Assembly: GCA_902791215.1 (NCBI GenBank)
Contig: CADAUZ010000001.1
Location: 189,369 to 253,368 of the forward strand
Reading direction: 5' to 3'
Length of the DNA stretch: 64,000 nucleotides
From: Oscillospiraceae bacterium
Lineage (GTDB): Bacteria; Bacillota; Clostridia; Oscillospirales; Oscillospiraceae
Shown piece after piece: positions 25,485-34,531 of this stretch; position 1 is the first letter of the stretch, and each line of letters begins with the position of its first letter. The notes beneath the pieces are model-generated. The model made no database searches. It was not told where the DNA came from and saw nothing but the letters and a program-made list of their open reading frames with translations. The position numbers and the translations under genes are program-made.

Positions 25485-26429
25485 ATGAACGAGTCTGATT
25501 CTATCGCGCGCATCCAGTCCGTCATCCGCGAGGTCGGCGGCGTTATCGTCGGCAAGGACGAGGTCCTTGTCAAGGTCCTGCTGGCTCTCCTGGCCGGCGG
25601 GCATATCCTCATGGAGGACATCCCCGGTGTGGGCAAAACCACGCTCGCGGTCTCGCTTTCAAGGGCGCTGGGGCTGGACTACAATCGCGTGCAGTTTACG
25701 CCGGATGTGCTCCCGTCGGATATCACCGGCTATTCCATCTTTGACAAAAACACTTCCGAAATGCGCTATCAGAAGGGCGCGGTGCTCTGCAACCTCTTCA
25801 TCGCCGACGAGCTCAACCGCGCCACCTCGCGCACGCAGTCCGCCCTTCTGCAGGCCATGGAGGAGGGCCAGGTCACGGTGGACAACCAGACCTACTCCGT
25901 CCCCCAGCCCTTCATCGTGATCGCCACCCAGAACCCCAGCGGGGCCAGGGGCACCCAGATGCTGCCGGATTCCCAGATGGACCGCTTCATGCTGCGCCTT
26001 TCGATGGGCTATCCGGCGCACGACGACGAGATCGAGATGCTGCGCCGCAGGCAGCGGGGCGTCTCCACCGCCGCGGTCCATCAGGTGATGAGCCGGGAGG
26101 AGCTGATCGCGATACGTAGGGAAGCCGAGGGTGTTTTCGTCAAGGACGAGCTGCTCGACTATATCGTCCGCCTGTGCGAGGCCACGCGCCGCGACAGCCG
26201 CATCACGCAGGGCGCAAGCCCCCGGGCTTCCCTGGCCCTCACCGCTCTGAGCAAGGCCGCGGCCTGGCTCCAGGGCCGGGATTATGTGCTGCCGAGGGAT
26301 GTGAAATTCATTTTCTCAGACTGCATCGAGCACCGCCTGCTGTGGTCTCCCGATCTGCCCGATCCGTACAGCCGCGCATCTGCTTTGCAGGAAATCTTCT
26401 CCGGGGTGAAGGCCCCCTCCATCCGCTGA
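25485..26429 (+). CDS. MoxR-type AAA+ ATPase
   Basis: 314 residues. Walker A GVGKTT follows MEDIP, Walker B is LFIADELNRA, sensor 1 is IATQNP and the arginine region RDSRITQGASPRASLAL matches MoxR ATPases. These act as chaperones that assemble or activate partner complexes, often with von Willebrand-type or transglutaminase proteins. Start at ATG 25485 with AGGAAC upstream; the open frame before it covers the promoter. The gene is immediately followed by DUF58 and transglutaminase genes, the conserved MoxR-DUF58-TgpA operon. Confidence 0.93.
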   Translation: MNESDSIARIQSVIREVGGVIVGKDEVLVKVLLALLAGGHILMEDIPGVGKTTLAVSLSRALGLDYNRVQFTPDVLPSDITGYSIFDKNTSEMRYQKGAVLCNLFIADELNRATSRTQSALLQAMEEGQVTVDNQTYSVPQPFIVIATQNPSGARGTQMLPDSQMDRFMLRLSMGYPAHDDEIEMLRRRQRGVSTAAVHQVMSREELIAIRREAEGVFVKDELLDYIVRLCEATRRDSRITQGASPRASLALTALSKAAAWLQGRDYVLPRDVKFIFSDCIEHRLLWSPDLPDPYSRASALQEIFSGVKAPSIR

Positions 26430-26430
26430 T

Positions 26431-27369
26431 ATGCCGATGCTTCGTATCGTTCTCTGGGCAGTGCTCGTCGGCGCGGCCTGGCTTTTCCGGGTATGGTATA
26501 ACGCCTGGCCGGGTCCGTGGCTTTTCGCCTGTGTCGCCGCACTGCCCCCCGTGCTGTTCCTCCTGAGTCTGCCGTCCATGCTGGGCCTCAAAATTCAATT
26601 TGAGGGACCGGGCCGCGTGGTACGCGGGACAAAAGCGGAATACACGCTCCGCTTCACCGATGAGCGGCTTCTTCCGGTGCACGCGGTGACGGTTCAGCTT
26701 GCGCTGTGCAACCGCTACACCGAAAAAGTGACCCATGAGAGTTATCGTCTTCGCAGCCTCTCGTCCGCCCGGCTCGCGCTGCCGCTGCCCACGGAGGAAT
26801 GCGGTGTCGTGAGCTGCCGCGTCACGCGCTGCGAGCTCCAGGACCTGCTTGGCCTGTTTGTCATCCGGCGCAGCTTTGATACCGAGCTTACATGCGCGGT
26901 GCTGCCCGAGGCGCAGGAGGCCCGGGTGGATCTTGACGCTGCCCTCGATGCCGTTCGCATCCTCAAGCCGAAATACGGCGGCGGTTTCGCCGAAGAGCAC
27001 GAGCTCCGGGACTACCGTCCGGGGGATCTGCCGAACAGCATTCACTGGAAGCTCTCCTCCAAGACCGACAGCCTGATCGTGCGGGAAGCCCTTACCCCCG
27101 AAAACTGCGACGTGTTTCTGGTGCTGGCCGAGCCGGGCGCAAGCGACGAGGGCCTTGCCGTTCTGCGCTGGCTCTCCTTGGAGCTTCTGCGGCGGGAAGA
27201 GCCCCATTTCATCGTCGCCGACAGCCTGTACCCGGTGGGAAACGAAAGCGAGTCGGACGCCGCCCTGATCTCGCTGCTGTCCGCGCCGATGCGCCCGCCC
27301 TGTGCCTTCGATATGTACACTGCGCGCTGTGTGTTCCGGGTGCGCGGCTGTGAGGTGGATGCTCTATGA
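26431..27369 (+). CDS. DUF58 domain protein
   Basis: 312 residues. Two N-terminal membrane segments (about residues 5-50) precede a beta-rich region and the DUF58 signature ELRDYRPGDLPNSIHWKLSSKTDSLIVRE. DUF58 proteins accompany MoxR and transglutaminase-like membrane proteins; their biochemical role is not established, though a cell-envelope assembly function is suspected. It starts one base after the moxR stop and ends in ATGA overlap with the next gene, indicating tight coupling. Confidence 0.88.
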   Translation: MPMLRIVLWAVLVGAAWLFRVWYNAWPGPWLFACVAALPPVLFLLSLPSMLGLKIQFEGPGRVVRGTKAEYTLRFTDERLLPVHAVTVQLALCNRYTEKVTHESYRLRSLSSARLALPLPTEECGVVSCRVTRCELQDLLGLFVIRRSFDTELTCAVLPEAQEARVDLDAALDAVRILKPKYGGGFAEEHELRDYRPGDLPNSIHWKLSSKTDSLIVREALTPENCDVFLVLAEPGASDEGLAVLRWLSLELLRREEPHFIVADSLYPVGNESESDAALISLLSAPMRPPCAFDMYTARCVFRVRGCEVDAL

Positions 27370-29654
27370 ACAGATGGCTCAATCGCGCGGCGAACCTGTT
27401 TTTGATGTTGCTGTGCTCAGAGTGCCTGCTGCGGCTCATACAGGAAAGCTTTCATCTTACTGTCGCGCCCAGGGCTTACGCCTGGCTTGCGCTGCTTTGT
27501 GTGCTGATGTGGGCGGCGGTCTTTCTCCGCCGCTGCTTCATCCCCTGCGTATCCGCTGCCGTGGGCGTACTGTGGTATCTGATCCGCTACAGCAAGGAAG
27601 ACCTGTCCGGGGAGCTGCTGGATATCCTGCTGGCTGTCCGCTCGTACTGGCCCGGCGGCTTCTGGAGCGAGAGCAGTGGGACCGCTTTTCAGCCCTCGGC
27701 AGGCAGCCACACGCTCGCGCTGATCCTGATCCTGTTTATCGCGGTCGTCTACCTCGCCATGGTCCTGTCCGGCGAGAGCGTCCGCATAAGCCTTAGTCTC
27801 CTGCTGACCCTGCCCATTGTTGCCCTGTGCCTTGCCGTGAACAGGAATCCCCCGGCGTTTCCGCTGCTGGGGCTGTGCCTTTTCTGGGCGGAGCTCATCA
27901 TCGGCGGCGACGGCTATCGCCCAAGCAGCGCGGCGGGCCGCGCGGTCCTGCTGACCCTGCTCCCCTGCCTTGCGGTGCTGGGTGTCTCTCTTTACTTCAA
28001 CAGCCCATCGAACTATGTGCCGGAGAACAAGGCGCTCATGCTGTCGCAGCGTCTGGAGCAGCTGCGCGGCTCTTTCTCGTCTGTATGGGAAAATATGCCG
28101 AAAATGCCGCAGCTGTTTCAGGTGCCCGGGTATCAGAGCGACGCGCTCAGCGGCTGGGATCAGGGGCAGGACACGCTGGACCTGTCCCGACCCTACGATT
28201 TTTCCGCCAGAGCGCACGAGGTTTTCACATTCCGCGGCAGCGCGGACGGCACGCTGTATCTGCGCGGGCGAAGTCTCGGCTCCTACACGGGCACCGGCTG
28301 GAGCAAGGCTGAGGAGCGCAGAGATTTCCAGGCGCTCAATTACGCCGCCTGCGCCGTATCGTCGGCGGCTGCCTCCGGCTCCGGCTCCGTGCTTATCTGC
28401 GACTTTGCGATCAGCGCGGACCGGGCGTACGATACGCTGTATCTCCCCTATTTCACGCTCACCGCGCCTTCCGGTGACATTGCGGTCCCCGCCGAAGGCA
28501 AAAGCGCCTACACCGGTCAGTGCCTCCTGCTCACAGGCGGGAGCTTCGGGCCGCTGCCGGAGAGCCTGCAGTGGGAGGAGCTGCAGTACCGCTCCTTCGC
28601 ACGCGAATATTATACAAGGCTTCCCGAAAGCACACGTGCCGCGCTGACCGGACTCGCCCAGAAAAACGGGCTGAACGCCGCAGACGGCAGCATCCTAGCC
28701 GAGGTCGTTGAGTATGTCTGCCGGGGCAGCATCTACGATTTGGGCGTCGACCCCTACCCGGACGACGACTATGCGCTCTACTTCCTCCAGAACGCGAGGC
28801 GCGGCTACTGCATCCATTATGCCACGGCCGCCTGCTGCCTTTACAGAGCGCTCGGCATCCCGGCCAGAGTCTGCGAGGGCTTTCTGGTCACGGCCCGCGC
28901 TGGTTCCGAGACCATCGTGCGCGCCGCGGACGCCCACGCCTGGGTCGAGGTCTGGCGGGACGGCGTTGGCTGGATTCCGGTGGAGGTCACCTACGGCGCA
29001 GGCTCGTCGGAGGACGGCGGCAGCGATCCCTCCCTCCCCGAAAGTGTGCAGACCGATGACGGCGCGGATCAGTCTTCCGTTCCCGAAACGCAGGAGTCCG
29101 GCAGTAGCGACACGCGCATGGAAGCCTCTCCTGACGGCGGCGGGACCGGTCCTGCCGAAACGACGCAGCCGCAGGGTGAAGGCATCCAGGATTCCGAAAA
29201 CGGCGCGGAGAACGGGGAGCATGAACAAGGCCCGGCCAATACCGAAACGCCAAAACCGGAAGATGGACATGACGGCACGGGTGAAGAAAAACGCGGCTTT
29301 TTCCGCAAGCACAGAACGCTCCTGACCGTTCTGGGAGTGCTGACCGCCGCCGTGCTTGCCGCGGTCGGGCGGTATCTGTATGTGCAAAACAGGCGCCGCC
29401 GTCGGCTCTCCGAACCGGACGGGAGGCTCCGCGCGATCTATCAATACCGCGAGGCACAGCGGGTGCTCCGCTTCGGCGGCGAGATGCCCGAGGCGGTCCT
29501 GACCGCGGCGGAGAAAGCAAGCTTCAGCCCCCACAGCATCAGCGACGAGGAGCTGAAACGGTCTCTGGACGCCCTCAACGCGTTGACAGAGAGTGTCCAA
29601 TCCGGTCTCAGTCCATTGCGGCGGCTCCTTTTCCGCTATCATCTGGGACTGTAA
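27366..29654 (+). CDS. Membrane transglutaminase-like protein (TgpA type)
   Basis: 762 residues. Five or six N-terminal membrane segments (to about residue 215) precede a large external part with the papain-like core: RGYCIHYATAACCLYRALGIPAR (catalytic Cys), ADAHAWVEVW (His) and GWIPVEVTYG (Asp replaced by Glu/Thr region; the third residue is not certain). A Ser/Glu/Pro-rich linker, one membrane segment near residue 645 and a cytoplasmic helical tail follow. Pseudomonas TgpA is an essential periplasmic transglutaminase; in Gram-positives the role is open. It completes the moxR operon. Confidence 0.88.
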   Translation: MNRWLNRAANLFLMLLCSECLLRLIQESFHLTVAPRAYAWLALLCVLMWAAVFLRRCFIPCVSAAVGVLWYLIRYSKEDLSGELLDILLAVRSYWPGGFWSESSGTAFQPSAGSHTLALILILFIAVVYLAMVLSGESVRISLSLLLTLPIVALCLAVNRNPPAFPLLGLCLFWAELIIGGDGYRPSSAAGRAVLLTLLPCLAVLGVSLYFNSPSNYVPENKALMLSQRLEQLRGSFSSVWENMPKMPQLFQVPGYQSDALSGWDQGQDTLDLSRPYDFSARAHEVFTFRGSADGTLYLRGRSLGSYTGTGWSKAEERRDFQALNYAACAVSSAAASGSGSVLICDFAISADRAYDTLYLPYFTLTAPSGDIAVPAEGKSAYTGQCLLLTGGSFGPLPESLQWEELQYRSFAREYYTRLPESTRAALTGLAQKNGLNAADGSILAEVVEYVCRGSIYDLGVDPYPDDDYALYFLQNARRGYCIHYATAACCLYRALGIPARVCEGFLVTARAGSETIVRAADAHAWVEVWRDGVGWIPVEVTYGAGSSEDGGSDPSLPESVQTDDGADQSSVPETQESGSSDTRMEASPDGGGTGPAETTQPQGEGIQDSENGAENGEHEQGPANTETPKPEDGHDGTGEEKRGFFRKHRTLLTVLGVLTAAVLAAVGRYLYVQNRRRRRLSEPDGRLRAIYQYREAQRVLRFGGEMPEAVLTAAEKASFSPHSISDEELKRSLDALNALTESVQSGLSPLRRLLFRYHLGL

Positions 29655-29884
29655 CGGATCTTGCACCGCCGAAAGGCGCGGTACAGCCCCTCCATCCAAA
29701 GCGCGGCGCCGCCCGCAGCAGCGCCGCCCAGAAGCAGGACGCCCGCCGCCGCGTTTTTGACGGTCTCATTTTTGATAAGCTTCGTTCCCTTGCACAGGGC
29801 GGCAAGGCCCAGGCATCCCGCCGCACCGGCCGCCGCCGCGTGCACCATGCCCTTCGGCATCCAGTTTTTGTAATCCGCTTTCAT
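29639..29884 (-). CDS. Small membrane protein
   Basis: 81 residues with two hydrophobic, Ala/Gly-rich segments (AAAAGAAGCLGLAALC and AAAGVLLLGGAAAGGAALWM) and a basic C-terminus. AAAGGAC is 7 bases before ATG 29884. It follows the methyltransferase on the same strand by 17 bases, so it is likely in that operon and under its palindromic operator. Its 3' end overlaps the convergent transglutaminase gene by 16 bases. Family not recognised. Confidence 0.68.
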   Translation of the reverse strand: MKADYKNWMPKGMVHAAAAGAAGCLGLAALCKGTKLIKNETVKNAAAGVLLLGGAAAGGAALWMEGLYRAFRRCKIRYSPR

Positions 29885-29901
29885 GTTCTCTGTCCTTTCT
29901 T

Positions 29902-30582
29902 TCATTTTCTGCACCTGAATATTCCCTCCGCCCGGACCGTGTGGACGCTGACCTCGGTGTAGAGCTCTTTGAGTCTGGATTCCAGACCCGCTTTTGTCTC
30001 AAAGGGCGGCGTGAAGAAGCCCTTCGGCACATACAGCTGCTTCACAAACCAGTCCGTGCGCCGGAATTCTTCTTTTATGTAGAAGCAGCCGCAGAAGACA
30101 CCGCCCTTTTTCAGCACCCTTGCGGTCTCGCGAAAGGCCGCGTCCTTGTCCGGGAAGGCGTGAAACCCGTTGAGGGACAGGACGATATCAAAGCTCTCAT
30201 CCTGAAAGGGCAGCGCGCCCACATCCCCCTGCACAAAGGCCACGTTGGAAACGCCGAGCGCGTCCGCGCGCTTTTTCGCGTTTTCCATCATATCGGCGGA
30301 GTAATCCAGGCAGGTGATTTCCGCGTTTGGCAGCTTTCGATAGACCGGCATCGTCAGTACGCCGGTCCCCACCGGGACCTCCAGCAGGCTCCCGGAGAAA
30401 TCCGTCGGGATCGGGGCCAGGGCGTCGTCGAGCCATTTGGCCGCAAGGGACGCGTCCAGGCCCCAGATCAGACTGTCCATCAGCTTGCCCAGAGGCGTCG
30501 AGCGCGTGACGATCCCGTCGTAGACCCCGCCGATATTGCCGAGCGTCTTGTAGGATTCCCGTATCTCATCATGTCTTGACAT
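29902..30582 (-). CDS. Class I SAM-dependent methyltransferase
   Basis: 226 residues of the UbiE/Methyltransf_11 type. Motif I is SLLEVPVGTGVLTMPV, in which the usual Gly-x-Gly-x-Gly is slightly altered; CLDYSADMM, VQGDVGALPF and the post-motif RVLKKGGVFCGCFY follow. The substrate is unknown; UbiE-like enzymes methylate lipids, quinones or small toxic molecules. GAGGAGG precedes ATG 30582. Its promoter carries the TTAGC-N4-GCTAA palindrome shared with the alpha/beta-hydrolase, the P-type ATPase and others. Confidence 0.85.
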   Translation of the reverse strand: MSRHDEIRESYKTLGNIGGVYDGIVTRSTPLGKLMDSLIWGLDASLAAKWLDDALAPIPTDFSGSLLEVPVGTGVLTMPVYRKLPNAEITCLDYSADMMENAKKRADALGVSNVAFVQGDVGALPFQDESFDIVLSLNGFHAFPDKDAAFRETARVLKKGGVFCGCFYIKEEFRRTDWFVKQLYVPKGFFTPPFETKAGLESRLKELYTEVSVHTVRAEGIFRCRK

Positions 30583-30702
30583 GCTTATCCCTCCTCGTAT
30601 CTCTGTGCCGAAAAGCGCCGTAAACGGCATGACGCGCATGCCCCGCACGCTGCCGGTATGTGCATGATCTTTTTGTGTTTTCGGTTGTCTTTGTCTATGC
30701 AA

Positions 30703-30731
30703 ATTATAGTTAGCTTACGCTAATTTGTCAA
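30703..30731 (-). promoter_or_regulatory. Promoter with TTAGC palindrome in the spacer (methyltransferase)
   Basis: Minus-strand TTGACA (30731-30726) and TATAAT (30708-30703) are 17 bases apart, and the spacer contains TTAGC-GTAA-GCTAA (30710-30723). Nearly base-for-base the same promoter/operator occurs at 36119-36147. Confidence 0.82.
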
Positions 30732-30936
30732 TCGTAAAAAACACCCGCCCGCAAAAACGGCGGATGCACGCGCGGTCGGTCAGGCTGCGGCAGGTCCCAT
30801 ACTATTTCAATGATTTTCCCGGGGAGCAATCGTGCAGATATCCCTATGGCAATCACGCAGGATTCGTGTTATACTGGATATGCTATACAGCATGTGTGTT
30901 GAAAACTGTGGGTATACAACAGAAGGGAGATTTGAA

Positions 30937-31794
30937 ATGTCCACGATTCTTGACGGGAAAGCTCTCGCCGCGTCAATCCGCCGGAATATCCGGGAAGAAG
31001 CCGCAAAACTGCCGCGCAAACCGGGCATTGCCGTTATCCTTGTCGGAGAGGACCCCGCTTCCCAGCTTTATGTGAGCAACAAAGCCAGAGATTGTGATGA
31101 ATGCGGTTTTCTGTCGCGGCGCATCGATCTTCCCGCCTCATGCTCGGAAGAGGAGCTGCTCGCTGTCATCGCCACGCTCAACGCCGACGCCGCCATCGAC
31201 GGCGTTATGGTCCAGCTGCCGCTTCCGGAATCCATTGATGAGCGCCGCATCCTGGAGGCCATTGCTCCCGAGAAGGACGCAGACGCTCTGCACCCGCTCA
31301 ATGTGGGGCAAATGGTTCACGGGGACCCCGTGATCTGGCCGTGCACGCCCGCCGGGATCGCCGAAATGCTGGATTTCTATCACATTCCGGTGGACGGCAA
31401 AACCTGTGTCATGGTCGGGCGAAGCGATATTGTCGGAAAGCCCATGGGGCTGCTCCTGCTGCAGCGTCACGGCACCGTGATCTTCTGCCACACGCACACG
31501 AAGGATCTCGCCGAAATGACACGGCAGGCGGATATCCTGGTCGTTGAGGCGGGACAAGCAGGGCTCATCACCGCAGACATGGTGAAGCGCGGGGCTGTCG
31601 TTATTGATGTCGGCATGAACCGCGATCCCATCACCGGGACGTTTACGGGTGATGTGTGCTTCGACGAGGTAAAGGAGATCAGCTCCCACATCACGCCCGT
31701 GCCCGGAGGCGTCGGCCCGATGACGCGGGCCATGCTCATGCAAAACGTTCTCACGCTCGCAAAGCTCCACATGGGGCTGCTGCCCCGGCATTGA
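30937..31794 (+). CDS. folD: Bifunctional methylene-THF dehydrogenase/methenyl-THF cyclohydrolase
   Basis: 285 residues, the normal FolD length. The catalytic Lys region QLYVSNK, the VQLPLPESID signature, GRSDIVGKPMG and the C-terminal TPVPGGVGPMT motif are present. FolD converts 5,10-methylene-THF to 10-formyl-THF through two steps in one-carbon metabolism. The start is ATG 30937, with AAGGGAG 8 bases upstream. It is monocistronic, ended by a strong terminator. The 5-formyl-THF cyclo-ligase at 55.7 kb belongs to the same folate pool. Confidence 0.95.
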   Translation: MSTILDGKALAASIRRNIREEAAKLPRKPGIAVILVGEDPASQLYVSNKARDCDECGFLSRRIDLPASCSEEELLAVIATLNADAAIDGVMVQLPLPESIDERRILEAIAPEKDADALHPLNVGQMVHGDPVIWPCTPAGIAEMLDFYHIPVDGKTCVMVGRSDIVGKPMGLLLLQRHGTVIFCHTHTKDLAEMTRQADILVVEAGQAGLITADMVKRGAVVIDVGMNRDPITGTFTGDVCFDEVKEISSHITPVPGGVGPMTRAMLMQNVLTLAKLHMGLLPRH

Positions 31795-31815
31795 TCCGGC
31801 ATGACAAATGAAAAG

Positions 31816-31862
31816 CGCAAAACCGGGCACCAAAGATGCCCGGTTTTGCGTTTCTGTTTTTT
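31816..31862 (+). terminator. Terminator of folD
   Basis: A perfect 14-base stem CGCAAAACCGGGCA with a 7-base loop, followed by TTTCTGTTTTTT. Confidence 0.9.
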
Positions 31863-31897
31863 ACGATCTCACTGAGACAGGATGATCTTGGAGGGTA

Positions 31898-32070
31898 ACT
31901 ATTATACTATTCCTTGATAAGAAGCTTTATTGGATTCCCGAGGAAAATTTGTGCCAGACAAGGCGAAGCCCGCAGAGCATAATGGAGATATATGGTCAAG
32001 GGCTTCAACGCAGTATGGCGCAAATTTTGCCGGGAAGACTTAAAGATTTCTATCAAGGGATAGTATTAGT
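31898..32070. repeat. 173-base imperfect palindrome (MITE-like)
   Basis: The ends ACTATTATACTATTCCTTGA and (complement) ACTAATACTATCCCTTGATA match, and the pairing continues inward through the CCCG..AAATTTG.GCCA and GAAGCCC segments almost to the centre, so the whole element can fold into one long hairpin. It contains no gene. Its right end supplies the stop codon of the 41-residue protein at 32066. Confidence 0.75.
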
Positions 32071-32191
32071 GCTGAACGGGGGTCACGTTGGCCCAGTAGC
32101 TCTGGATGGCCTGCGCCAGCTCCTCGCGGGTGCACTTGTCGGCCAGATACTTCTGCATCTCCATGCATAAAAGCCTTTTCAGCTTTGACAT
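32066..32191 (-). CDS. 41-residue protein under the TTAGC operator
   Basis: Too short for usual gene calls but well supported: GAAGGA lies 5 bases before ATG 32191, and a consensus promoter with three operator palindromes precedes it. The product begins MSKLKRLLCMEMQKYLADKC, is helical and basic at the N-terminus, has two Cys and ends SYWANVTPVQH. Family not recognised. The stop is the first codon inside a palindromic repeat, so the native C-terminus may have been altered by its insertion. Confidence 0.62.
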   Translation of the reverse strand: MSKLKRLLCMEMQKYLADKCTREELAQAIQSYWANVTPVQH

Positions 32192-32212
32192 GATGATCCT
32201 TCTTTCACTTGG

Positions 32213-32375
32213 GTTAGTTTTTGCTAACCTTGCTTTGCAAAAATGGTTAGAAAAGCTAACTTCCCCCAGAATACAGCGATCGCATGGACGGTACTCACTG
32301 CGTCCATGCGGTCGTCGGTTTGTTAGCTCTTGCTAACTTCTGCCATATTATATGCAACACACTGCCTTTTGTCAA
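32213..32375 (-). promoter_or_regulatory. Promoter with three TTAGC operators (41-residue protein)
   Basis: Minus-strand TTGACA (32375-32370) and TATAAT (32352-32347) are 17 bases apart. Operators GTTAGC-TCTT-GCTAAC (32322-32337), GTTAG-AAAA-GCTAAC (32246-32260) and GTTAG-TTTTT-GCTAAC (32213-32228) follow between the start site and the ribosome site. A hairpin (CGCATGGACG/CGTCCATGCG, 32281-32310) lies between the first two. Confidence 0.78.
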
Positions 32376-32449
32376 GTATCAGTTTGCTGCTCTCTTGTGA
32401 AAACGTATGTTTGCTCTCGCACGCAGTTGTCCTTTTCGGCGGCGCGGTT

Positions 32450-34531
32450 TTATTCCGGCAGCAGATCGGTCAGGCAGTCCATGCTCAGAAGCAGGGTCGA
32501 GCCGTTGTGCAGCAGGGCCGATGTTGCGGGCGGGAGCAGGCCGAGCGCGCCAAAGAGGATGAGCGCGCCGTTGAAGCTCATGACAAAGCGGTAGTTGCGC
32601 GCGATGCGCTGCATCAGCTTCTCGGAGAGCCTGCGCAGCAGCACCAGCTCCCGCAGGTCCTCCGCCGCGATGGTGATATCCGCCACCTCGCGGGCAATGG
32701 TTGCGCCGCTGCCGATGGCGATGCCCACATCGGCAAGCGAGAGCGCCGGGGCGTCGTTTATGCCGTCGCCGATCATGACGACGGTGCGGCCCCGAGCCTG
32801 TTCGTCCTTTATGTACTGCGCCTTATCCTCCGGCAGGACCTCCGCGTGATAGTCGTCGATCCTGAGCTTTTCGGCGATGGCGGCCGCGGTATTGCGGCTG
32901 TCGCCGGTGAGCATGACGGTCTTGCTGATCCCGGCCTCATGCAGCAGCTCCACGATCTCCCCCGCCTCCGGACGAAGCGGGTCGAGAATGCCGATGGCTG
33001 CCGACAGCACCCCGCCGATGGCGAGATACAGCCACGAACAGCCGGGGTCCAACGCGTCAAACGCGGCCTGATCCTCCGGTCGGATGGTAACGCCCTCATC
33101 CTCAAAGACGAAGTGGCGGCTGCCGATGACGGCCCGCTTGTCCCCGATCCGAGTGGCAATGCCGTGGGCAACGACATACTCGGGCTCACTGTGCATCTCC
33201 CGGTGGTCAAGCCCGCGCTCCTGCGCCGCTCTCACCACGGCGTTGGCAACCGAATGGGGAAAATGCTCCTCCAGGCAGGCGGCCACGCGCAGCATTTCGC
33301 GCTCGTCCCCGCCGTTGAAGGCCACGACCTGCGACACCGTGGGGCAGGCGTTGGTAAGCGTGCCGGTCTTGTCGAAGATGACGGTGTCGGCCTGGCTGAG
33401 CTTTTCGAGGAATTTGCCGCCCTTGACCGTGATCTTGTGCCGCCCCGCCTCCCGCATGGCGGACAGGACGCTCAGCGGCATGGAGAGCTTCAGGGCACAG
33501 GAGAAGTCCACCATCAGCACCGATACGGCCCGCGCCGTGTCGCGGGTGAGCACCCAGGTCAGGAGGCTTCCCCCGAGGCACCAGGGCACCAGCTTGTCCG
33601 CCAGGTCGTAGGCGCGGCTCTCCGCCCCGGATTTGAGGCGCTCGGACTCCTCGATCATGCGCACGATGCGGTCATAGCGGTTTTCTCCGACGGAGCCGGT
33701 CACGCGCAGGACACAGTTGCCCTCCTCCACGACGCTCCCGGCGTAGACCGCGGCGCCCGGGTGTTTGGCGACCGGGACGGACTCGCCCGTGAGGGACGCC
33801 TGATTGAGCATCACGTCGCCCTCTACGAGGACCCCGTCCATGGGCAGCACATGCCCGGTGTGGACGATGATCCTGTCCCCCGCCTTCACCTGATCCAGCG
33901 GCACGAGGACCTGTGAACCGTCCTCTGACCTGAGCCAGACATGCTCTACCTGCAGGGACATGCTCTTTGCCAGATCGTCCACGGATTTCTTGTGCGTCCA
34001 CTCGTCCAGCGTTTCGCCGAGACTCAGCAGGAAGCGCACCGAGCCCGCCGTGGAGTGGTCGCCTGTCAAAAGCGATACGCCGATGGCCACGCCGTCGAGC
34101 ACATCCACGGTAAGCCTCCCGCTCAGCAGAACCTTTCCCGCCTTCCAGATGCGCGGGACGGCCATGCAGGTTGTGATCACCTGACGCGCCGGCATCGGCA
34201 GGAACAGCTTTTTGAGATAGTGGCGCACCACGCGAAAGACCAGCTTTTCCTTGTATTCCCGGTTGATGGCGCGGCTGTTGCGGCTGAGGATATGCGTCTC
34301 CTCCTCGGCAAGCGCATAGGAGAAAGCCGCGAGGCTTTGATATAGCGCCTGACGCTCGCTGTGGTAAACAATGATGACGCCGCAGACGCGCTCGTGTACC
34401 GTCACATGCTCCACGCCGGGCAGGGCCGTCAGCCACGCCTCCAGCAGATCCGCCTGCTCCATGCTCATGGACGGCTGGACAGCCCGAAGACGCACGCGCC
34501 CCCGGCTTTCATGCAGAATCTGAAATCTCAT
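32450..34531 (-). CDS. P1B-type heavy-metal P-type ATPase
   Basis: 693 residues. An N-terminal HMA-like domain without a CxxC (residues 1-70) precedes the transport core: TGES (actuator), the phosphorylation motif FDKTGTLTN and GDGINDAPAL. The intramembrane metal motif is not the usual CPC but DFSCALKLSMP, resembling the CtpC-like Mn/Fe/Zn group of actinobacteria and clostridia. It should export a divalent metal across the membrane. Its ATG overlaps the stop of the DUF6110 gene (TGATG), and both are under a TTAGC operator, which suits a metal-response role (inference). Confidence 0.9.
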   Translation of the reverse strand: MRFQILHESRGRVRLRAVQPSMSMEQADLLEAWLTALPGVEHVTVHERVCGVIIVYHSERQALYQSLAAFSYALAEEETHILSRNSRAINREYKEKLVFRVVRHYLKKLFLPMPARQVITTCMAVPRIWKAGKVLLSGRLTVDVLDGVAIGVSLLTGDHSTAGSVRFLLSLGETLDEWTHKKSVDDLAKSMSLQVEHVWLRSEDGSQVLVPLDQVKAGDRIIVHTGHVLPMDGVLVEGDVMLNQASLTGESVPVAKHPGAAVYAGSVVEEGNCVLRVTGSVGENRYDRIVRMIEESERLKSGAESRAYDLADKLVPWCLGGSLLTWVLTRDTARAVSVLMVDFSCALKLSMPLSVLSAMREAGRHKITVKGGKFLEKLSQADTVIFDKTGTLTNACPTVSQVVAFNGGDEREMLRVAACLEEHFPHSVANAVVRAAQERGLDHREMHSEPEYVVAHGIATRIGDKRAVIGSRHFVFEDEGVTIRPEDQAAFDALDPGCSWLYLAIGGVLSAAIGILDPLRPEAGEIVELLHEAGISKTVMLTGDSRNTAAAIAEKLRIDDYHAEVLPEDKAQYIKDEQARGRTVVMIGDGINDAPALSLADVGIAIGSGATIAREVADITIAAEDLRELVLLRRLSEKLMQRIARNYRFVMSFNGALILFGALGLLPPATSALLHNGSTLLLSMDCLTDLLPE

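Noticed and set aside
31896..32076. Small RNA gene at the 173-base palindrome
   Set aside because: Considered because of the strong fold, but no promoter or terminator belongs to it; a mobile palindrome explains it better.
32330..33916. 528-codon plus-strand frame opposite the P-type ATPase
   Set aside because: The ATPase motifs DKTGT and GDGINDAP prove the minus strand is coding.
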